From the NCBI GenBank assembly GCA_965214615.1, contig OZ243952.1, positions 1,674,001 to 1,738,000 on the forward strand: a stretch of 64,000 nt of DNA, in the 5' to 3' direction. This document shows positions 35,691 to 45,214 of this stretch, piece by piece; positions within the stretch are counted from its first letter, which is position 1; the number at the start of each line of letters is the position of its first letter. Source of the stretch: CBDAUN01 sp965214615 (GTDB lineage Bacteria > Pseudomonadota > Gammaproteobacteria > Arenicellales > JAJDZL01). Under the pieces are notes generated by a model. It saw only the letters and a list, made by a program, of their open reading frames with translations, was not told where the DNA came from and made no database searches. The position numbers were made by a program, and so were the translations under genes.

Positions 35691-36122
35691 TCAAATGGCA
35701 TTTTCGATTTTCACTGATCGGTTCGGACAGTCTTTCGCATTGTCCGCCGCTTTGGTCAAATGATCCGGTATCAGCCGTGTGCTCAAGGTCTCTTTCAGAG
35801 CCGACCTTTGCGAATCGATGATTGCATGCCATGCGGTGCTGCAATTGCGGCCCATGCAGTCAGATGTCTGCCGCGCAACGGACTCAAGATCAAATCCGAG
35901 ACGTTCGGCCACGCTTTGAAAGCCATGATTGAGCGGACCGCGCATCAAGGTGCGGCAGCGGCATCCGAGGGTCTTGAACGCGTTCTGCAGGATCAGATAC
36001 GTCGTTCCAGTCGCAAAGCGGATCTCCGAGCGTCTGGCCAAGACGGTTCCTGTGCGCCCGCGCACGGCCTTTGATGCGATCGGCATGCAAGTCTTGAGCG
36101 AACTGGTCACTCGGATGAGCAC
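35691..36122 (-). pseudogene. Degenerate GNAT acetyltransferase (partial duplicate of the next gene upstream)
   Basis: The 143-codon frame resembles only the C-terminal half of the intact GNAT gene next to it. TYLILQNAFKTLGCRCRT aligns with MYLMMRRVFGELGYRRYE, AERLGFDLESVARQTSD with ALRLGFQFEGIFRQATV, and MGRNCSTAWHAIIDSQ with KGRNRDTAWFSIVDRE. The N-terminal half and the acetyl-CoA loop are missing. Its 5' end overlaps the stop of the intact gene by 16 bases. The most economical reading is a tandem duplication that has decayed. A diverged functional fragment is possible but less likely. No good ribosome-binding site is seen. Confidence 0.65.
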
Positions 36123-36847
36123 TGCCGGAATTGATCAATCAACTCACTCAGGCTTCGCTTTTGATGACCGGCTGCGTCAAAATTTTCTACGTCAAGCCAG
36201 GCTTGATACGCCCGATCCAGATACTCCCACTCGCGGTCCACAATCGAAAACCATGCGGTGTCGCGGTTGCGCCCCTTGTATACGGTTGCCTGACGAAAGA
36301 TTCCTTCAAATTGAAACCCGAGACGCAGCGCAGCGCGGCGTGAGCGGGTGTTCAGCGCATCGCACTTCCACTCGTAGCGGCGGTATCCGAGTTCGCCGAA
36401 GACTCTTCGCATCATAAGATACATGGATTCGGTGGCCGCCCGTGTTTGCTGAAGGCACGGAGAATACAGAATGTAGCCTACCTCGATCGTACCGACTTTC
36501 GGCACGATGTTCAGATAGCTTGCTGTACCTGTTGCAAGTCCGGATTGCGAGTCGACAATGGCGTGGATAAGAATGCCTTCGCTGCTGCTTTGCCTTTCGA
36601 GCCATCCGTTGAATTCGTTGAACGAACCGAAAGGCCCTTCCGGCAGATAGGTCCAATCGCGCCCCGATTCGTCTCCAAGGCACGATTCGTACAGCGACTT
36701 GGCGTGGCGGCTCAGGTCAAGCGGTTCGACCCGGCAGGCGTCTCCAAGCATCGCCGTGCGCGGTGGCGCGCTGCATGGCCGCCATCGGGGCAGCGGAAAT
36801 CCTGTCGGCTGGTTGAGGTGGTTTTTGAACTCACCGCCCACTTGCAA
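36107..36847 (-). CDS. GNAT family N-acetyltransferase
   Basis: Acetyltransferase of the RimL/RimJ-like GNAT group, 246 residues. It has the family head FPLPRWRPCSAPPRTAMLGDACRVEPLDLSRHAKSLYESC, the WTYLPEGPF motif (about residue 66), GTASYLNIVPKVGTIEVGYILYSP (strand beta4 before the acetyl-CoA loop), and ALNTRSRRAALRLGFQFEGIFRQ. The ORF opens with TTG at 36847, and a GTG six bases further in (36841) is equally possible. The acceptor is unknown. It sits 49 bases after aceE on the same strand, probably in its transcript. Confidence 0.88.
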   Translation of the reverse strand: MQVGGEFKNHLNQPTGFPLPRWRPCSAPPRTAMLGDACRVEPLDLSRHAKSLYESCLGDESGRDWTYLPEGPFGSFNEFNGWLERQSSSEGILIHAIVDSQSGLATGTASYLNIVPKVGTIEVGYILYSPCLQQTRAATESMYLMMRRVFGELGYRRYEWKCDALNTRSRRAALRLGFQFEGIFRQATVYKGRNRDTAWFSIVDREWEYLDRAYQAWLDVENFDAAGHQKRSLSELIDQFRQCSSE

Positions 36848-36896
36848 GATACCGGATCAGTATATTGCCCGACAGGATCTGCGAACCGGCGCTTCG

Positions 36897-39563
36897 CTAC
36901 ACTGTGACCGGTTCGGGCTTATCGGGGTCTACCCCCAGCGCCTTGTAGGCTTTAGCCAGCGACTTGCTGTCTATCTCGCCCTGCTTCGCCAATGCGTTCA
37001 ATGCCGCCGCAGCGATCGTGTGGCGGTCGACTTCGAAAAAGCGCCTAAGGTTCTTGCGCGTGTCGGACCGGCCGTATCCGTCTGTGCCGAGTACGGTGTA
37101 CTGACGCGGCACATAGGCGCGGATTTGCTCGGCATACAGGCGAATGTAGTCGGTAGCCGCTACAATCGGGCCTTCGGTGTCGGCCAGGCACTGTTCCACG
37201 TAGCTCTGCTGAGGAGGCGCGGCGGCAGTAATTCGATTCGCACGTTCTGTCGACTGGCCCTGTCTTGCCAGTTCGTTAAAGCTTGTGACGCTCCAGACAT
37301 CGGCTGCAACCGAGTAATCGGATTCCAGAATTTCCGCCGCTGCAAGCACTTCTCTAAGTATCGTGCCGCCGCCGAGCAGTTGAAGCGGCTTGCGGCTCTT
37401 GCTTTTGTTCTTGGACTTCAAAAGCGGATACATGCCCTTGATAATTCCTTCGGAAATTCCGTCGGGCATCGCAGGATGGACATAGTTTTCGTTCATGCAG
37501 GTGATGTAGTAGTAGACCGATTCCTGGTCCACATACATGCGGCGCAGTCCGTCTTGAATGATTACAGCCAGCTCGTAGTTGTAGGCGGGGTCGTACGCGA
37601 TGCACGACGGAACTGTCGAAGCAAGCACCAGGCTGTGCCCGTCCTGATGCTGCAGCCCTTCGCCTGCAAGCGTTGTCCTTCCGGCGGTGCCGCCGATCAG
37701 AAATCCCCGGGTGCGGATATCGCCTGCCGCCCAGGCCAGATCGCCGCAGCGCTGAAAGCCGAACATCGAATAGAAGATGTAGAAAGGAATCATCACCTTG
37801 TTGTGGTTGCTGCCTGACGTGCCTGCCGCGATCCATGAGCAGAATCCTCCGGCCTCGTTGATTCCCTCCTGCAATACCTGGCCCTGCTTGGATTCCTTGT
37901 AGAACATCAACTGGTCGGAATCTTCCGGTTCGTAAAGCTGCCCGAGCGAAGAGTAGATTCCCAACTGTCTGAACATGCCTTCCATGCCGAATGTGCGCGA
38001 TTCGTCCGGAACAATCGGAACCACCAGTGAGCCGATGTGCTTGTCCCGCGTCAATGCGGTCAGGATCCGGACAAAGCCCATGGTGGTGGAAATTTCGCGT
38101 TTGCCGGTGCCTTTGATCTGCGCGTCGAATGCGCTTAGATCCGGAATATTCAGTCGTTCCTTGATCCGGCGCCGTACTGGCAGGGAACCGCCAAGCTTCT
38201 CGCGTTGGCGGAGCATGTACTGTATTTCAGCGCTGTCTTGCGCTGGACGGTAGAACGGCGTCTGCGACAGCTGTTCGTCGGTCAGCGGAATTCTAAATCG
38301 GTCGCGGAATGAAATCAGCGCCTCTTCGCCGATTTTTTTCTGCTGGTGGGTAATGTTCTGCCCTTCGCCGGATTCGCCCATTCCATAGCCCTTTACCGTC
38401 TTTGCCAGAATCACGGTGGGCTGTCCTTCGTGCTTCATTGCTGCAGCGTATGCGGCGAAGACTTTGTGGGGGTCGTGCCCGCCGCGATTCAGCCTCCAGA
38501 TGTCGTCGTCGGTCATGTTGGAGACCATTTCGCGCAATTCGTCGTATTTGCCGAAGAACTTCTCGCGCGTGTATGCACCGCCTTTGGCCTTGAATGCCTG
38601 GTACTCGCCGTCCAGCGCCTCTTCCATGCGCTGTTTCAGCAGTCCCTTGCTGTCGCGCATTAGAAGCGGATCCCAGTAGGATCCCCAGATCAGCTTGATC
38701 ACATTCCAGCCGGCGCCGCGAAAGTCTCCTTCGAGTTCCTGGATGATCTTGCTGTTTCCGCGAACCGGGCCGTCCAGCCTTTGCAGGTTGCAGTTCACCA
38801 CGAAAACCAGATTGTCCAGCTTTTCCCGTCCTGCCACCGACAGCGCGCCCATGGATTCGGGCTCATCCATTTCGCCATCGCCGACAAAGGCCCACACCTT
38901 TCTTCCGGCCGTATCTGTCAGGCCGCGATTGTGGAGGTATTTCATAAAGCGGGCCTGATAGATCGCCATGATCGGCCCCAGTCCCATGGATACGGTGGGA
39001 AACTGCCAGAATTCTGGCATAAGCCGCGGATGCGGATAGGACGAAAGTCCGGGACTTTCCACCTCCTGGCGAAATCGCTCCAGATCCTCTTCTGTCAGAC
39101 GTCCCTCCAAATAGGCCCGGGCATAGATCCCCGGTGCGGAGTGACCCTGGATAAAGATCAGATCGCCGTCGCTTTCTTTGCTCGGAGCCTTCCAGAAGTG
39201 GTTGAAACCGACATCGTACAGAGTCGCAGACGATGCGAAGCTCGCAATATGGCCGCCAAGCTCAGTGGTCTTTTGATTGGCCCGGACCACCATGGCCAGG
39301 GCATTCCATCGAATCAGCGAGCGAATTCTCCACTCCAGTGCGTGATCGCCGCCGCTGCGCTCTTCGCTGACCGCTGGAATCGTATTCAGGTAGGCAGTGG
39401 TCGGGCGGTGGGGAATATGCACGCCGTTTCGCCGCGCATTGTCAATGAGTTGCTCGATGAGGAAATGCGCCCGTTCCTGTCCTTCCCGGTCAATTACGCT
39501 TGAAAGGGCGTCAAGCCACTCCTGCGTCTCTACAGGGTCGATATCATTTTGCGGCTTGTTCAT
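36897..39563 (-). CDS. aceE: Pyruvate dehydrogenase E1, homodimeric type
   Basis: Thiamine-diphosphate enzyme that decarboxylates pyruvate, 888 residues (E. coli 887). The ThDP motif is GDGEMDEPESMGALSVAGREKLDNLVFVVNCNLQ (GDG...NN-type, in pieces, about residue 230). Other family features are RGGHDPHKVFAAY, KTVKGYGMGESGEGQNITHQQKK, and the C-terminal YTVLGTDGYGRSDTRKNLRRFFEVD. It is downstream of uvrA on the same strand, with 61 bases between. The partner aceF is 2.4 kb further on, after the GNAT, decayed GNAT and crotonase genes. Confidence 0.96.
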   Translation of the reverse strand: MNKPQNDIDPVETQEWLDALSSVIDREGQERAHFLIEQLIDNARRNGVHIPHRPTTAYLNTIPAVSEERSGGDHALEWRIRSLIRWNALAMVVRANQKTTELGGHIASFASSATLYDVGFNHFWKAPSKESDGDLIFIQGHSAPGIYARAYLEGRLTEEDLERFRQEVESPGLSSYPHPRLMPEFWQFPTVSMGLGPIMAIYQARFMKYLHNRGLTDTAGRKVWAFVGDGEMDEPESMGALSVAGREKLDNLVFVVNCNLQRLDGPVRGNSKIIQELEGDFRGAGWNVIKLIWGSYWDPLLMRDSKGLLKQRMEEALDGEYQAFKAKGGAYTREKFFGKYDELREMVSNMTDDDIWRLNRGGHDPHKVFAAYAAAMKHEGQPTVILAKTVKGYGMGESGEGQNITHQQKKIGEEALISFRDRFRIPLTDEQLSQTPFYRPAQDSAEIQYMLRQREKLGGSLPVRRRIKERLNIPDLSAFDAQIKGTGKREISTTMGFVRILTALTRDKHIGSLVVPIVPDESRTFGMEGMFRQLGIYSSLGQLYEPEDSDQLMFYKESKQGQVLQEGINEAGGFCSWIAAGTSGSNHNKVMIPFYIFYSMFGFQRCGDLAWAAGDIRTRGFLIGGTAGRTTLAGEGLQHQDGHSLVLASTVPSCIAYDPAYNYELAVIIQDGLRRMYVDQESVYYYITCMNENYVHPAMPDGISEGIIKGMYPLLKSKNKSKSRKPLQLLGGGTILREVLAAAEILESDYSVAADVWSVTSFNELARQGQSTERANRITAAAPPQQSYVEQCLADTEGPIVAATDYIRLYAEQIRAYVPRQYTVLGTDGYGRSDTRKNLRRFFEVDRHTIAAAALNALAKQGEIDSKSLAKAYKALGVDPDKPEPVTV

Positions 39564-39624
39564 AAGTTCTCGATTCGGTGGGTAAAGTTTTGCGCCGCAT
39601 TATACCTGCACGCACAGGGTGGGA

Positions 39625-42501
39625 TTATACGGCTTCGAGTAGCTTGTCCTGGTCTGCGCGCGAGCGCGCCAGAGCCCGCCGCAGGCATTTGCCGGTATGA
39701 GACTTGTCTTCGGCTGCGACCTGCTCGGGCGTTCCGGCAGCAACCACATGGCCACCGTCTTCGCCGCCTTCGGGGCCCATGTCAATAATCCAGTCCGCAG
39801 TTTTGATTACGTCCAGATTGTGCTCGATGATCAGCACCGAATTGCCGCGGTCGCGCAGCGTGCCAACCACCGAGAGCAGAAGCTTGACGTCTTCGAAGTG
39901 CAGTCCTGTGGTGGGCTCGTCCAGCAAATACAGAGTGCTGCCGGTATCGCGTTTGGACAGTTCAAGCGACAGCTTGATGCGCTGCGCCTCTCCGCCCGAG
40001 AGCGTCACCGAGTTCTGCCCGAGGCGTATGTAGCCGAGCCCGACTTCCTGCAGGATGCGAAGCTTGCGATAAAGCGACGGTACGGCGTAGAAGATGTCGA
40101 TGGCATCGTCGACAGTCAGGTCGAGCACATCTGCGATACTCAGTCCGCGATAGGTAATTTCGAGCGTTTCGCGGTTGTAGCGCTTGCCGTTGCAGGTTTC
40201 GCAATTGACAAACATATCGGGCAGGAAGTGCATTGCAACACGCACAAGGCCGTCTCCCTTGCAGGCTTCGCATCGCCCGCCGGATACGTTGAATGAAAAC
40301 CGTCCCGGCTTGTAGCCGCGGACTCTTGCTTCAAGGGTGCTTGCAAACAGATCGCGCACGATGCCGAAAAGACCGGTATAGGTGGCCGGATTGGAACGCG
40401 GCGTGCGGCCGATCGGCTGCTGATCGATATTGATGATCTTGTTGATGCGGTCGGTACCTTGCAAGGCGTCGTGCTCAGCCGCCGGCAGGCGGGAGCGGTG
40501 AAGTTTTTTTGCAAGCGCCGGATAGACCGTGCTGTTGACCAGGGTCGACTTGCCGGACCCCGATACGCCTGTGACGCACACCAGCAGTCCGAGCGGAATG
40601 TCCACTTGGATGTTCTTCAGATTGTTTCCGCGAGCCCCGACTATCGTGAGCGTGCGATCGGCTTGCGGTGCCATTCTCGTCGCTGGAACCGGGATTTGCC
40701 GAGTGCCGCTGAGATAGGCGCCGGTCAGGGATTCGCTGCATTGCTCGATCTCGGCCGGGTCGCCGGCGGCGACTACCGAGCCGCCGCGGGTTCCCGCGCC
40801 TGGTCCGAGATCGATCACATAGTCGGCCGAACGGATCGTGCTTTCGTCGTGCTCGACTACGACGACCGTATTGCCAAGGTCCCTTAGGCTGAACAGCGTG
40901 TCCAGCAGTTTCTTGTTGTCACGGTCGTGCAGTCCTACCGAGGGTTCGTCAAGCACATAGGTGACTCCTACGAGGCCGGACCCGACTTGCGATGCCAGGC
41001 GGATGCGCTGCAATTCCCCGCCCGACAGAGTATTGGTTGAACGGTCCAGGGTGACATAGGTCAGTCCCACGCTGGCAAGAAACTTCAGGCGCTGCGCCAC
41101 GTCGCGTATGATCCGGTCTGCAACCTGAGCGTGCTGGGTATCGAATTTTGCGCTGGCAAACCACTCGATCGCCTGGGTGATGCTCATCCGGGTCACCTCA
41201 TGAATCGGCTTGCCGTCGACAAATACGTTGCGCGCGCCGATGTCGAGCCGGCTGCCCTCGCACGAGGCGCACAGGCTGGTTGACAGGAACTTTGACAGTT
41301 CATCCTTTACCGCATCCGAAGCCGAATCACGCAGTCTGCGCTCCATATGCGGAACAACGCCTTCAAATGGGAAAGTGCGGTAGGACCGTCCCGAAAACTT
41401 AGGCAGTCGGAACCTGATTTTCTCTTTGCCGCTTCCGTAGAGGATGATTCGCTGAATCGGGTCGGGCAGAGATTCGAAGGGCGCGTCCAGGTCGAATCCG
41501 TAATGTTCCGACAAACTCTTGAGCATGCCGTAAAGATAGTGATGGCCCCGTTCCCAGCCCGACACTGCGCCGCACGACAGACTCACTGTCGGGTCGGGAA
41601 CAATTTTTGCCGGATCGACAAACGAATCATGGCCGAGTCCATTGCATTCCTTGCAGGCTCCCTTGGGGTTGTTGAACGAGAACAGCCGCGGTTCGAGTTC
41701 TTCCAGCACGTAGCCGCAGTACGGGCAGCCGAACCTGGTGTTGAACTTGGTTTCCGGCCCCTCGGTCTGCCCCGTTTGCGCGATCATGCAGCAACTGACA
41801 AAGCCGTCGGCAATTTCCGCGGCAGTTTCGACCGAGCCGACCAGCCGCGAGCGCACATCGTCGCGTACCACCAGTCGGTCCACGACCACCTCGATGGTGT
41901 GGCTGGCGTATTTCTCCAGCCGCGGCGCCTCGTCGATGTCATAGACTGTTCCGTTGACGCGCACACGCACAAACCCCTGCTTTCGCAACGATTCGAACAC
42001 TTGAATGTGCTCCCCCTTGCGTGCCTTGACGACAGGTGCGAGCAGGGCGATTCGCGAGCCTTGGGGATATGCCATAATGCGATCGGCTATCTCTGATGCC
42101 GATACCGACTTGAGCACGGTTCCGTGCTCCGGGCATTTCGGTTCGCCTGCGCGGGCATACAAAAGCCTGAGGTAGTCGTAGATTTCGGTGACTGTGCCCA
42201 CAGTGGATCTTGGATTGAAGCGGGCTGCCTTCTGGTGGATGCTGATCGCCGGCGACAGTCCTTCGATCCCGTCGACATCCGGCTTTTCCATGAGCGAAAG
42301 GAACTGGCGCGCGTACGCCGACAGCGATTCGACGTAGCGGCGCTGGCCTTCGGCGTAGATCGTGTCGTAGGCGAGCGATGATTTTCCGGACCCGGACAGC
42401 CCAGTGACAACTGTCAACCGGTCGCGGGGCAGCGAGACAGTAATATTTTTCAAATTGTGGGTACGGGCGCCGTGAACGGATATTTGATTGCTTGAGCCCA
42501 T
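39625..42501 (-). CDS. uvrA: Excinuclease ABC subunit A
   Basis: Damage-sensing ATPase of nucleotide excision repair, 958 residues (E. coli 940). Two ABC modules are seen. The first has Walker A TGLSGSGKSSLAYDT (about residue 33), zinc module CPYC..CKEC and signature NTLSGGELQRIRLA. The second has Walker A TGVSGSGKSTLVNST, zinc finger CEACKGDGLVRVAMHFLPDMFVNCETC (in pieces) and signature VTLSGGEAQRIKL with STLYLLDEPTTGLH. It is divergent from the MFS gene and ssb, the usual uvrA-ssb neighbourhood. The shared 48-base intergenic region has no recognisable LexA box. Confidence 0.97.
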   Translation of the reverse strand: MGSSNQISVHGARTHNLKNITVSLPRDRLTVVTGLSGSGKSSLAYDTIYAEGQRRYVESLSAYARQFLSLMEKPDVDGIEGLSPAISIHQKAARFNPRSTVGTVTEIYDYLRLLYARAGEPKCPEHGTVLKSVSASEIADRIMAYPQGSRIALLAPVVKARKGEHIQVFESLRKQGFVRVRVNGTVYDIDEAPRLEKYASHTIEVVVDRLVVRDDVRSRLVGSVETAAEIADGFVSCCMIAQTGQTEGPETKFNTRFGCPYCGYVLEELEPRLFSFNNPKGACKECNGLGHDSFVDPAKIVPDPTVSLSCGAVSGWERGHHYLYGMLKSLSEHYGFDLDAPFESLPDPIQRIILYGSGKEKIRFRLPKFSGRSYRTFPFEGVVPHMERRLRDSASDAVKDELSKFLSTSLCASCEGSRLDIGARNVFVDGKPIHEVTRMSITQAIEWFASAKFDTQHAQVADRIIRDVAQRLKFLASVGLTYVTLDRSTNTLSGGELQRIRLASQVGSGLVGVTYVLDEPSVGLHDRDNKKLLDTLFSLRDLGNTVVVVEHDESTIRSADYVIDLGPGAGTRGGSVVAAGDPAEIEQCSESLTGAYLSGTRQIPVPATRMAPQADRTLTIVGARGNNLKNIQVDIPLGLLVCVTGVSGSGKSTLVNSTVYPALAKKLHRSRLPAAEHDALQGTDRINKIINIDQQPIGRTPRSNPATYTGLFGIVRDLFASTLEARVRGYKPGRFSFNVSGGRCEACKGDGLVRVAMHFLPDMFVNCETCNGKRYNRETLEITYRGLSIADVLDLTVDDAIDIFYAVPSLYRKLRILQEVGLGYIRLGQNSVTLSGGEAQRIKLSLELSKRDTGSTLYLLDEPTTGLHFEDVKLLLSVVGTLRDRGNSVLIIEHNLDVIKTADWIIDMGPEGGEDGGHVVAAGTPEQVAAEDKSHTGKCLRRALARSRADQDKLLEAV

Positions 42502-42530
42502 AGAAAAATCTGCCTTGCGAAAAACCTGAT

Positions 42531-42560
42531 AATATAACCGTTATTTTTTGTGCCCCGCAA
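42531..42560 (-). promoter_or_regulatory. Possible uvrA promoter
   Basis: On the minus strand TTGCGG (42555-42560), an 18-base spacer and TATATT (42531-42536) precede the uvrA ATG by 30 bases. It overlaps the proposed GTG of the MFS gene, which hints that the MFS start may be the later ATG at 42577. Weak prediction. Confidence 0.3.
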
Positions 42561-43758
42561 GCAGCGATTCCAGCGCATGCCAGATTCCCAACATGCATTC
42601 ACCGCCGTCGAAAGACGTACGGTCAGTTCCCTTGCCGCCGTAGTCGGACTGCGCATGGTCGGGCTGTTCCTGATCGTGCCGGTTCTGGCGCTTCACGCCT
42701 TCGAATTTGCAGATGCAACTCCGCTGATGATCGGCGTCGCACTGGGAATCTACGGTCTGACTCAGGCGGCGCTGCAGATTCCATTCGGCTTTGCGTCGGA
42801 CAAATGGGGCAGAAAGCCTGTGATCGGCATCGGAATTGTTATTTTCGCTGTCGGCTGCGTGATCGCTGCCACCGCGGACACACTTGCCGGAATCGTGCTG
42901 GGGCGCGCTGTGCAGGGCGCAGGTGCAATTGCCGCTGCCGTATTCGCCCTGGTCGGCGATCTGACACGTGATTCGCAGCGCAACAAGGCGATGGCGGTGA
43001 TGGGGGTCTCTATCGGCTCGGCGTTTACGCTGTCTTTGATTCTGGCACCGATTCTGGACAGCAAGTTCGGTCTAGGCGGATTGTTCTGGATCGCGTTCGC
43101 CTTGGCTGGCGCGGGACTTTTACTGCTTGTATTCGTGGTGCCCGATCCGCCGCGAAACAGTGCGGCGAGTGCAGAGCCCTGGAATTTGCGCTCGGTGATT
43201 TTCGATTTGAATCTGATTCGCCTTTTTTCCGGCTCGTTCTCGCTGCACGCGGCCCTGACTGCGCTATTTGTGGCATTTCCGCTTGCGCTGGTCGAATCGG
43301 TTCAGATCGAGCACAGCCACATCTGGAAGTACTATGTGCCGATTTTTATCCTGTCGTTTGTCGGCATGGTTCCGCTGATACGCGTCAGCGCTCGCGGCAG
43401 CCGGTCGCTTGCGGTTATGATCATTGCTGCGCTGATATTGGCTGCAGGATCGGTCTCAATGATTTTCGGGATTCAAAGCTCGATACTCCTGCTTTTTGGA
43501 TTCTGGCTGTTTTTTGTCGGATTCAACACCTTGGAAGCGCTGCTTCCTTCAGCCACCATCCGCATTGCGCCGGAGCGGCTGCGCGGCACCGCAATGGGCG
43601 CGTTCAATACCTGTACGTTTTCCGGCGCTTTCGTCGGCGGAATAGCAGGCGGGCTGCTGTACGGACTGTTCGGGGCACAGGGCGTATTCGCATTCTGCGC
43701 TTTAACTGTCGCGCTATGGAGCCTGTTTGTCGCAACCCTGAAGACTCCCGGCACTTGA
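42550..43758 (+). CDS. MFS transporter (YajR-like exporter group)
   Basis: Major facilitator protein, 402 residues, with about 12 membrane helices from VVGLRMVGLFLIVPVLALHA to CALTVALWSLFVATL. The cytoplasmic loop 2-3 motif is GFASDKWGRKPVIGIG (MFS motif A). The substrate is unknown. YajR-type proteins have an extra C-terminal domain, which this protein lacks. The GTG at 42550 has no ribosome-binding site, so the ATG at 42577 (MPDSQHAFTAVE) is a fair alternative. An MFS gene between uvrA and ssb is also seen in Pseudomonas (PA4233). Confidence 0.9.
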   Translation: MPRKQRFQRMPDSQHAFTAVERRTVSSLAAVVGLRMVGLFLIVPVLALHAFEFADATPLMIGVALGIYGLTQAALQIPFGFASDKWGRKPVIGIGIVIFAVGCVIAATADTLAGIVLGRAVQGAGAIAAAVFALVGDLTRDSQRNKAMAVMGVSIGSAFTLSLILAPILDSKFGLGGLFWIAFALAGAGLLLLVFVVPDPPRNSAASAEPWNLRSVIFDLNLIRLFSGSFSLHAALTALFVAFPLALVESVQIEHSHIWKYYVPIFILSFVGMVPLIRVSARGSRSLAVMIIAALILAAGSVSMIFGIQSSILLLFGFWLFFVGFNTLEALLPSATIRIAPERLRGTAMGAFNTCTFSGAFVGGIAGGLLYGLFGAQGVFAFCALTVALWSLFVATLKTPGT

Positions 43759-43866
43759 AGTCATTGAGAACGTAATTTTTATGTATCCTATGTCGTATGC
43801 GATTGGGATAAGGTCGGGCGGCTAAGAGTGCCGCTCAATTTGGAACAATGCAATTTGGAGCACGAA

Positions 43867-44355
43867 ATGGCAGATCGAGGAATCAACAAGGTCATATTGG
43901 TCGGGAATACCGGACGGGATCCTGAAACCAGATATACCAAGGACAACAAGGCGATTGCAAACTTAAGTCTTGCGACCAGCGATTCATGGACCGACCGCAA
44001 TACCAATGAGCGTCAGGAACGTACAGAGTGGCATCGCGTCGTGTTTTTCGGCAGGTTGGCCGAGGTGGTGGATAAATATGTCAAACGCGGAGACAAGCTG
44101 TTCGTAGAAGGCCGCCTTCAGACCCGAAAATGGGAAGACCAGCGCACCGGACAGGACCGGTATACCACGGAAATTGTCGCTTCTGAAATGGTGATGCTTG
44201 GTGGCGGCGGTGACAGATCAGGCAGTCGGGATCGCCAGGATTCAGGCGGCGGCGCGCAGAGCAATGACGATTCCGGTCGCTGGCAGCAGCGCTCGGATGA
44301 AAGCCCCTCATCGACGCAGGACGCCGATGATTTTTCCGATGACTTGCCTTGGTAG
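43867..44355 (+). CDS. ssb: Single-stranded DNA-binding protein
   Basis: Essential ssDNA-binding OB-fold protein, 162 residues. I use the ATG at 43867, giving MADRGINKVILVGNTGRDPETRYT, the family N-terminus, with GGAG upstream. The open frame extends to 43828 without homology. The OB core ends at about residue 110 (TTEIVASEMVMLGG), followed by a Gly/Ser/Gln/Asp-rich linker. The acidic tail DADDFSDDLPW has the usual protein-docking tip, though it ends LPW rather than the common IPF. Confidence 0.96.
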   Translation: MADRGINKVILVGNTGRDPETRYTKDNKAIANLSLATSDSWTDRNTNERQERTEWHRVVFFGRLAEVVDKYVKRGDKLFVEGRLQTRKWEDQRTGQDRYTTEIVASEMVMLGGGGDRSGSRDRQDSGGGAQSNDDSGRWQQRSDESPSSTQDADDFSDDLPW

Positions 44356-44385
44356 AGCGCTTTTCGCCTGTCTCGTGCGGCTGGC

Positions 44386-44841
44386 CTAGCGCGATTCGGC
44401 CCGGATTTTTGCGGCGATATATTCAGACTGCGGTATGTAGAGCAAGCCTTGAATCTTGCGCATGAGGTGGTGCTCATGGGGGTCGAGGCGCTGATCCGCC
44501 AGCACGACACGCCACAGCGCCTCCATGAGACGGGTCTTGCCGCTCAGATCCCAGTTGGCGTTGATTGCAGAGGTAATCTCGTAAAGGCAGGTTGCCGCAT
44601 CCAGTTCGGACCGGGCCGAAGCCATCAAGTCGTCGATATCCTGGTCCCGGATATCGAATTTTGAAATCAGCGATTCGCGGATGAGCGCGAATTCTTCGCT
44701 GGAAAAATTGCAATCGGCCTGAGCGGCTTCTATGAGCAGTGCCGCAGCTGCGAGGTTGCCGATGCGCTTGCGGTCCTGTTCGGTTGAATCAGGTTCGACT
44801 GCGAGCGATTTTTCGAAGTGTGCCTTCAGTTTTTTCAGCAT
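44386..44841 (-). CDS. TerB-family protein
   Basis: Small all-helical TerB-like protein, 151 residues, soluble and without a signal peptide. Family features are AAALLIEAAQADCNFSSEEFALIRESL (first acidic helix pair), and MEALWRVVLADQRLDPHEHHLMRKIQGLLYIPQSEYIAAKIRAE, where the metal-type D-x-x-x-D/E-E pattern (LADQRLDPHEH) is visible. TerB was named for tellurite resistance, but stand-alone members are common in proteobacteria and have no known role. It is convergent with ssb, with 30 bases between. Confidence 0.85.
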   Translation of the reverse strand: MLKKLKAHFEKSLAVEPDSTEQDRKRIGNLAAAALLIEAAQADCNFSSEEFALIRESLISKFDIRDQDIDDLMASARSELDAATCLYEITSAINANWDLSGKTRLMEALWRVVLADQRLDPHEHHLMRKIQGLLYIPQSEYIAAKIRAESR

Positions 44842-45057
44842 GGTTTCTCATTGGCTTGGTGCAAGTTGTTGCGAAGCGCTCATCGCGATGCACCTCTCGC
44901 GCCTGAACCTGCATTGCAAGCGGATTATAGTCGCGACAGCGGTCGATGCGCTACGAGGCTTGGTGCCGATGCCGTCGATTGCAAGATATTGATTTTGCAT
45001 AGTGTTGCAAATTAGCCCGATTCTCGAGCGAGCGCACGCATATTCGAGCGCGCTATG
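44842..45057. other. Divergent gap, left part
   Basis: Upstream of both the TerB gene and the amino-sugar pair. There is no gene or RNA here that I can recognise. The promoter at 45058 and its long leader are described separately. Confidence 0.4.
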
Positions 45058-45085
45058 TTGGAAATTCGGCTTTATATTATAGAAT
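45058..45085 (+). promoter_or_regulatory. Predicted promoter ahead of the oxidoreductase/aminotransferase pair
   Basis: TTGGAA (45058-45063), a 16-base spacer and TAGAAT (45080-45085). Transcription from it would give a leader of about 340 bases before the oxidoreductase ATG. Prediction only. Confidence 0.4.
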
Positions 45086-45214
45086 TCGCTTGGTATGCTG
45101 ATAGGAGACCTTTTTCGCACTTGGCCTGCGGTGCAGGAGCAGGGTCGTCGAGTAAGGCAAAGTCCCATTATTCGACAGGCAGACAGCCGGCCGCGTTCGA
45201 CGGTTTGAAGGAAA

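Noticed and set aside
36699..37817. 372-codon plus-strand frame over aceE
   Set aside because: Antisense to aceE, with low-complexity composition and no recognisable motif.
42531..42549. AT-rich dyad followed by Ts (AATATAACCGTTATTTTTT) as a terminator
   Set aside because: It lies between two divergent starts, so a terminator has no transcript to end, and the stem is too weak.
42501..42550. LexA-type box between uvrA and the MFS gene
   Set aside because: No CTG-N10-CAG-like pair is present in the 48-base region, although uvrA and ssb are SOS-regulated in E. coli.
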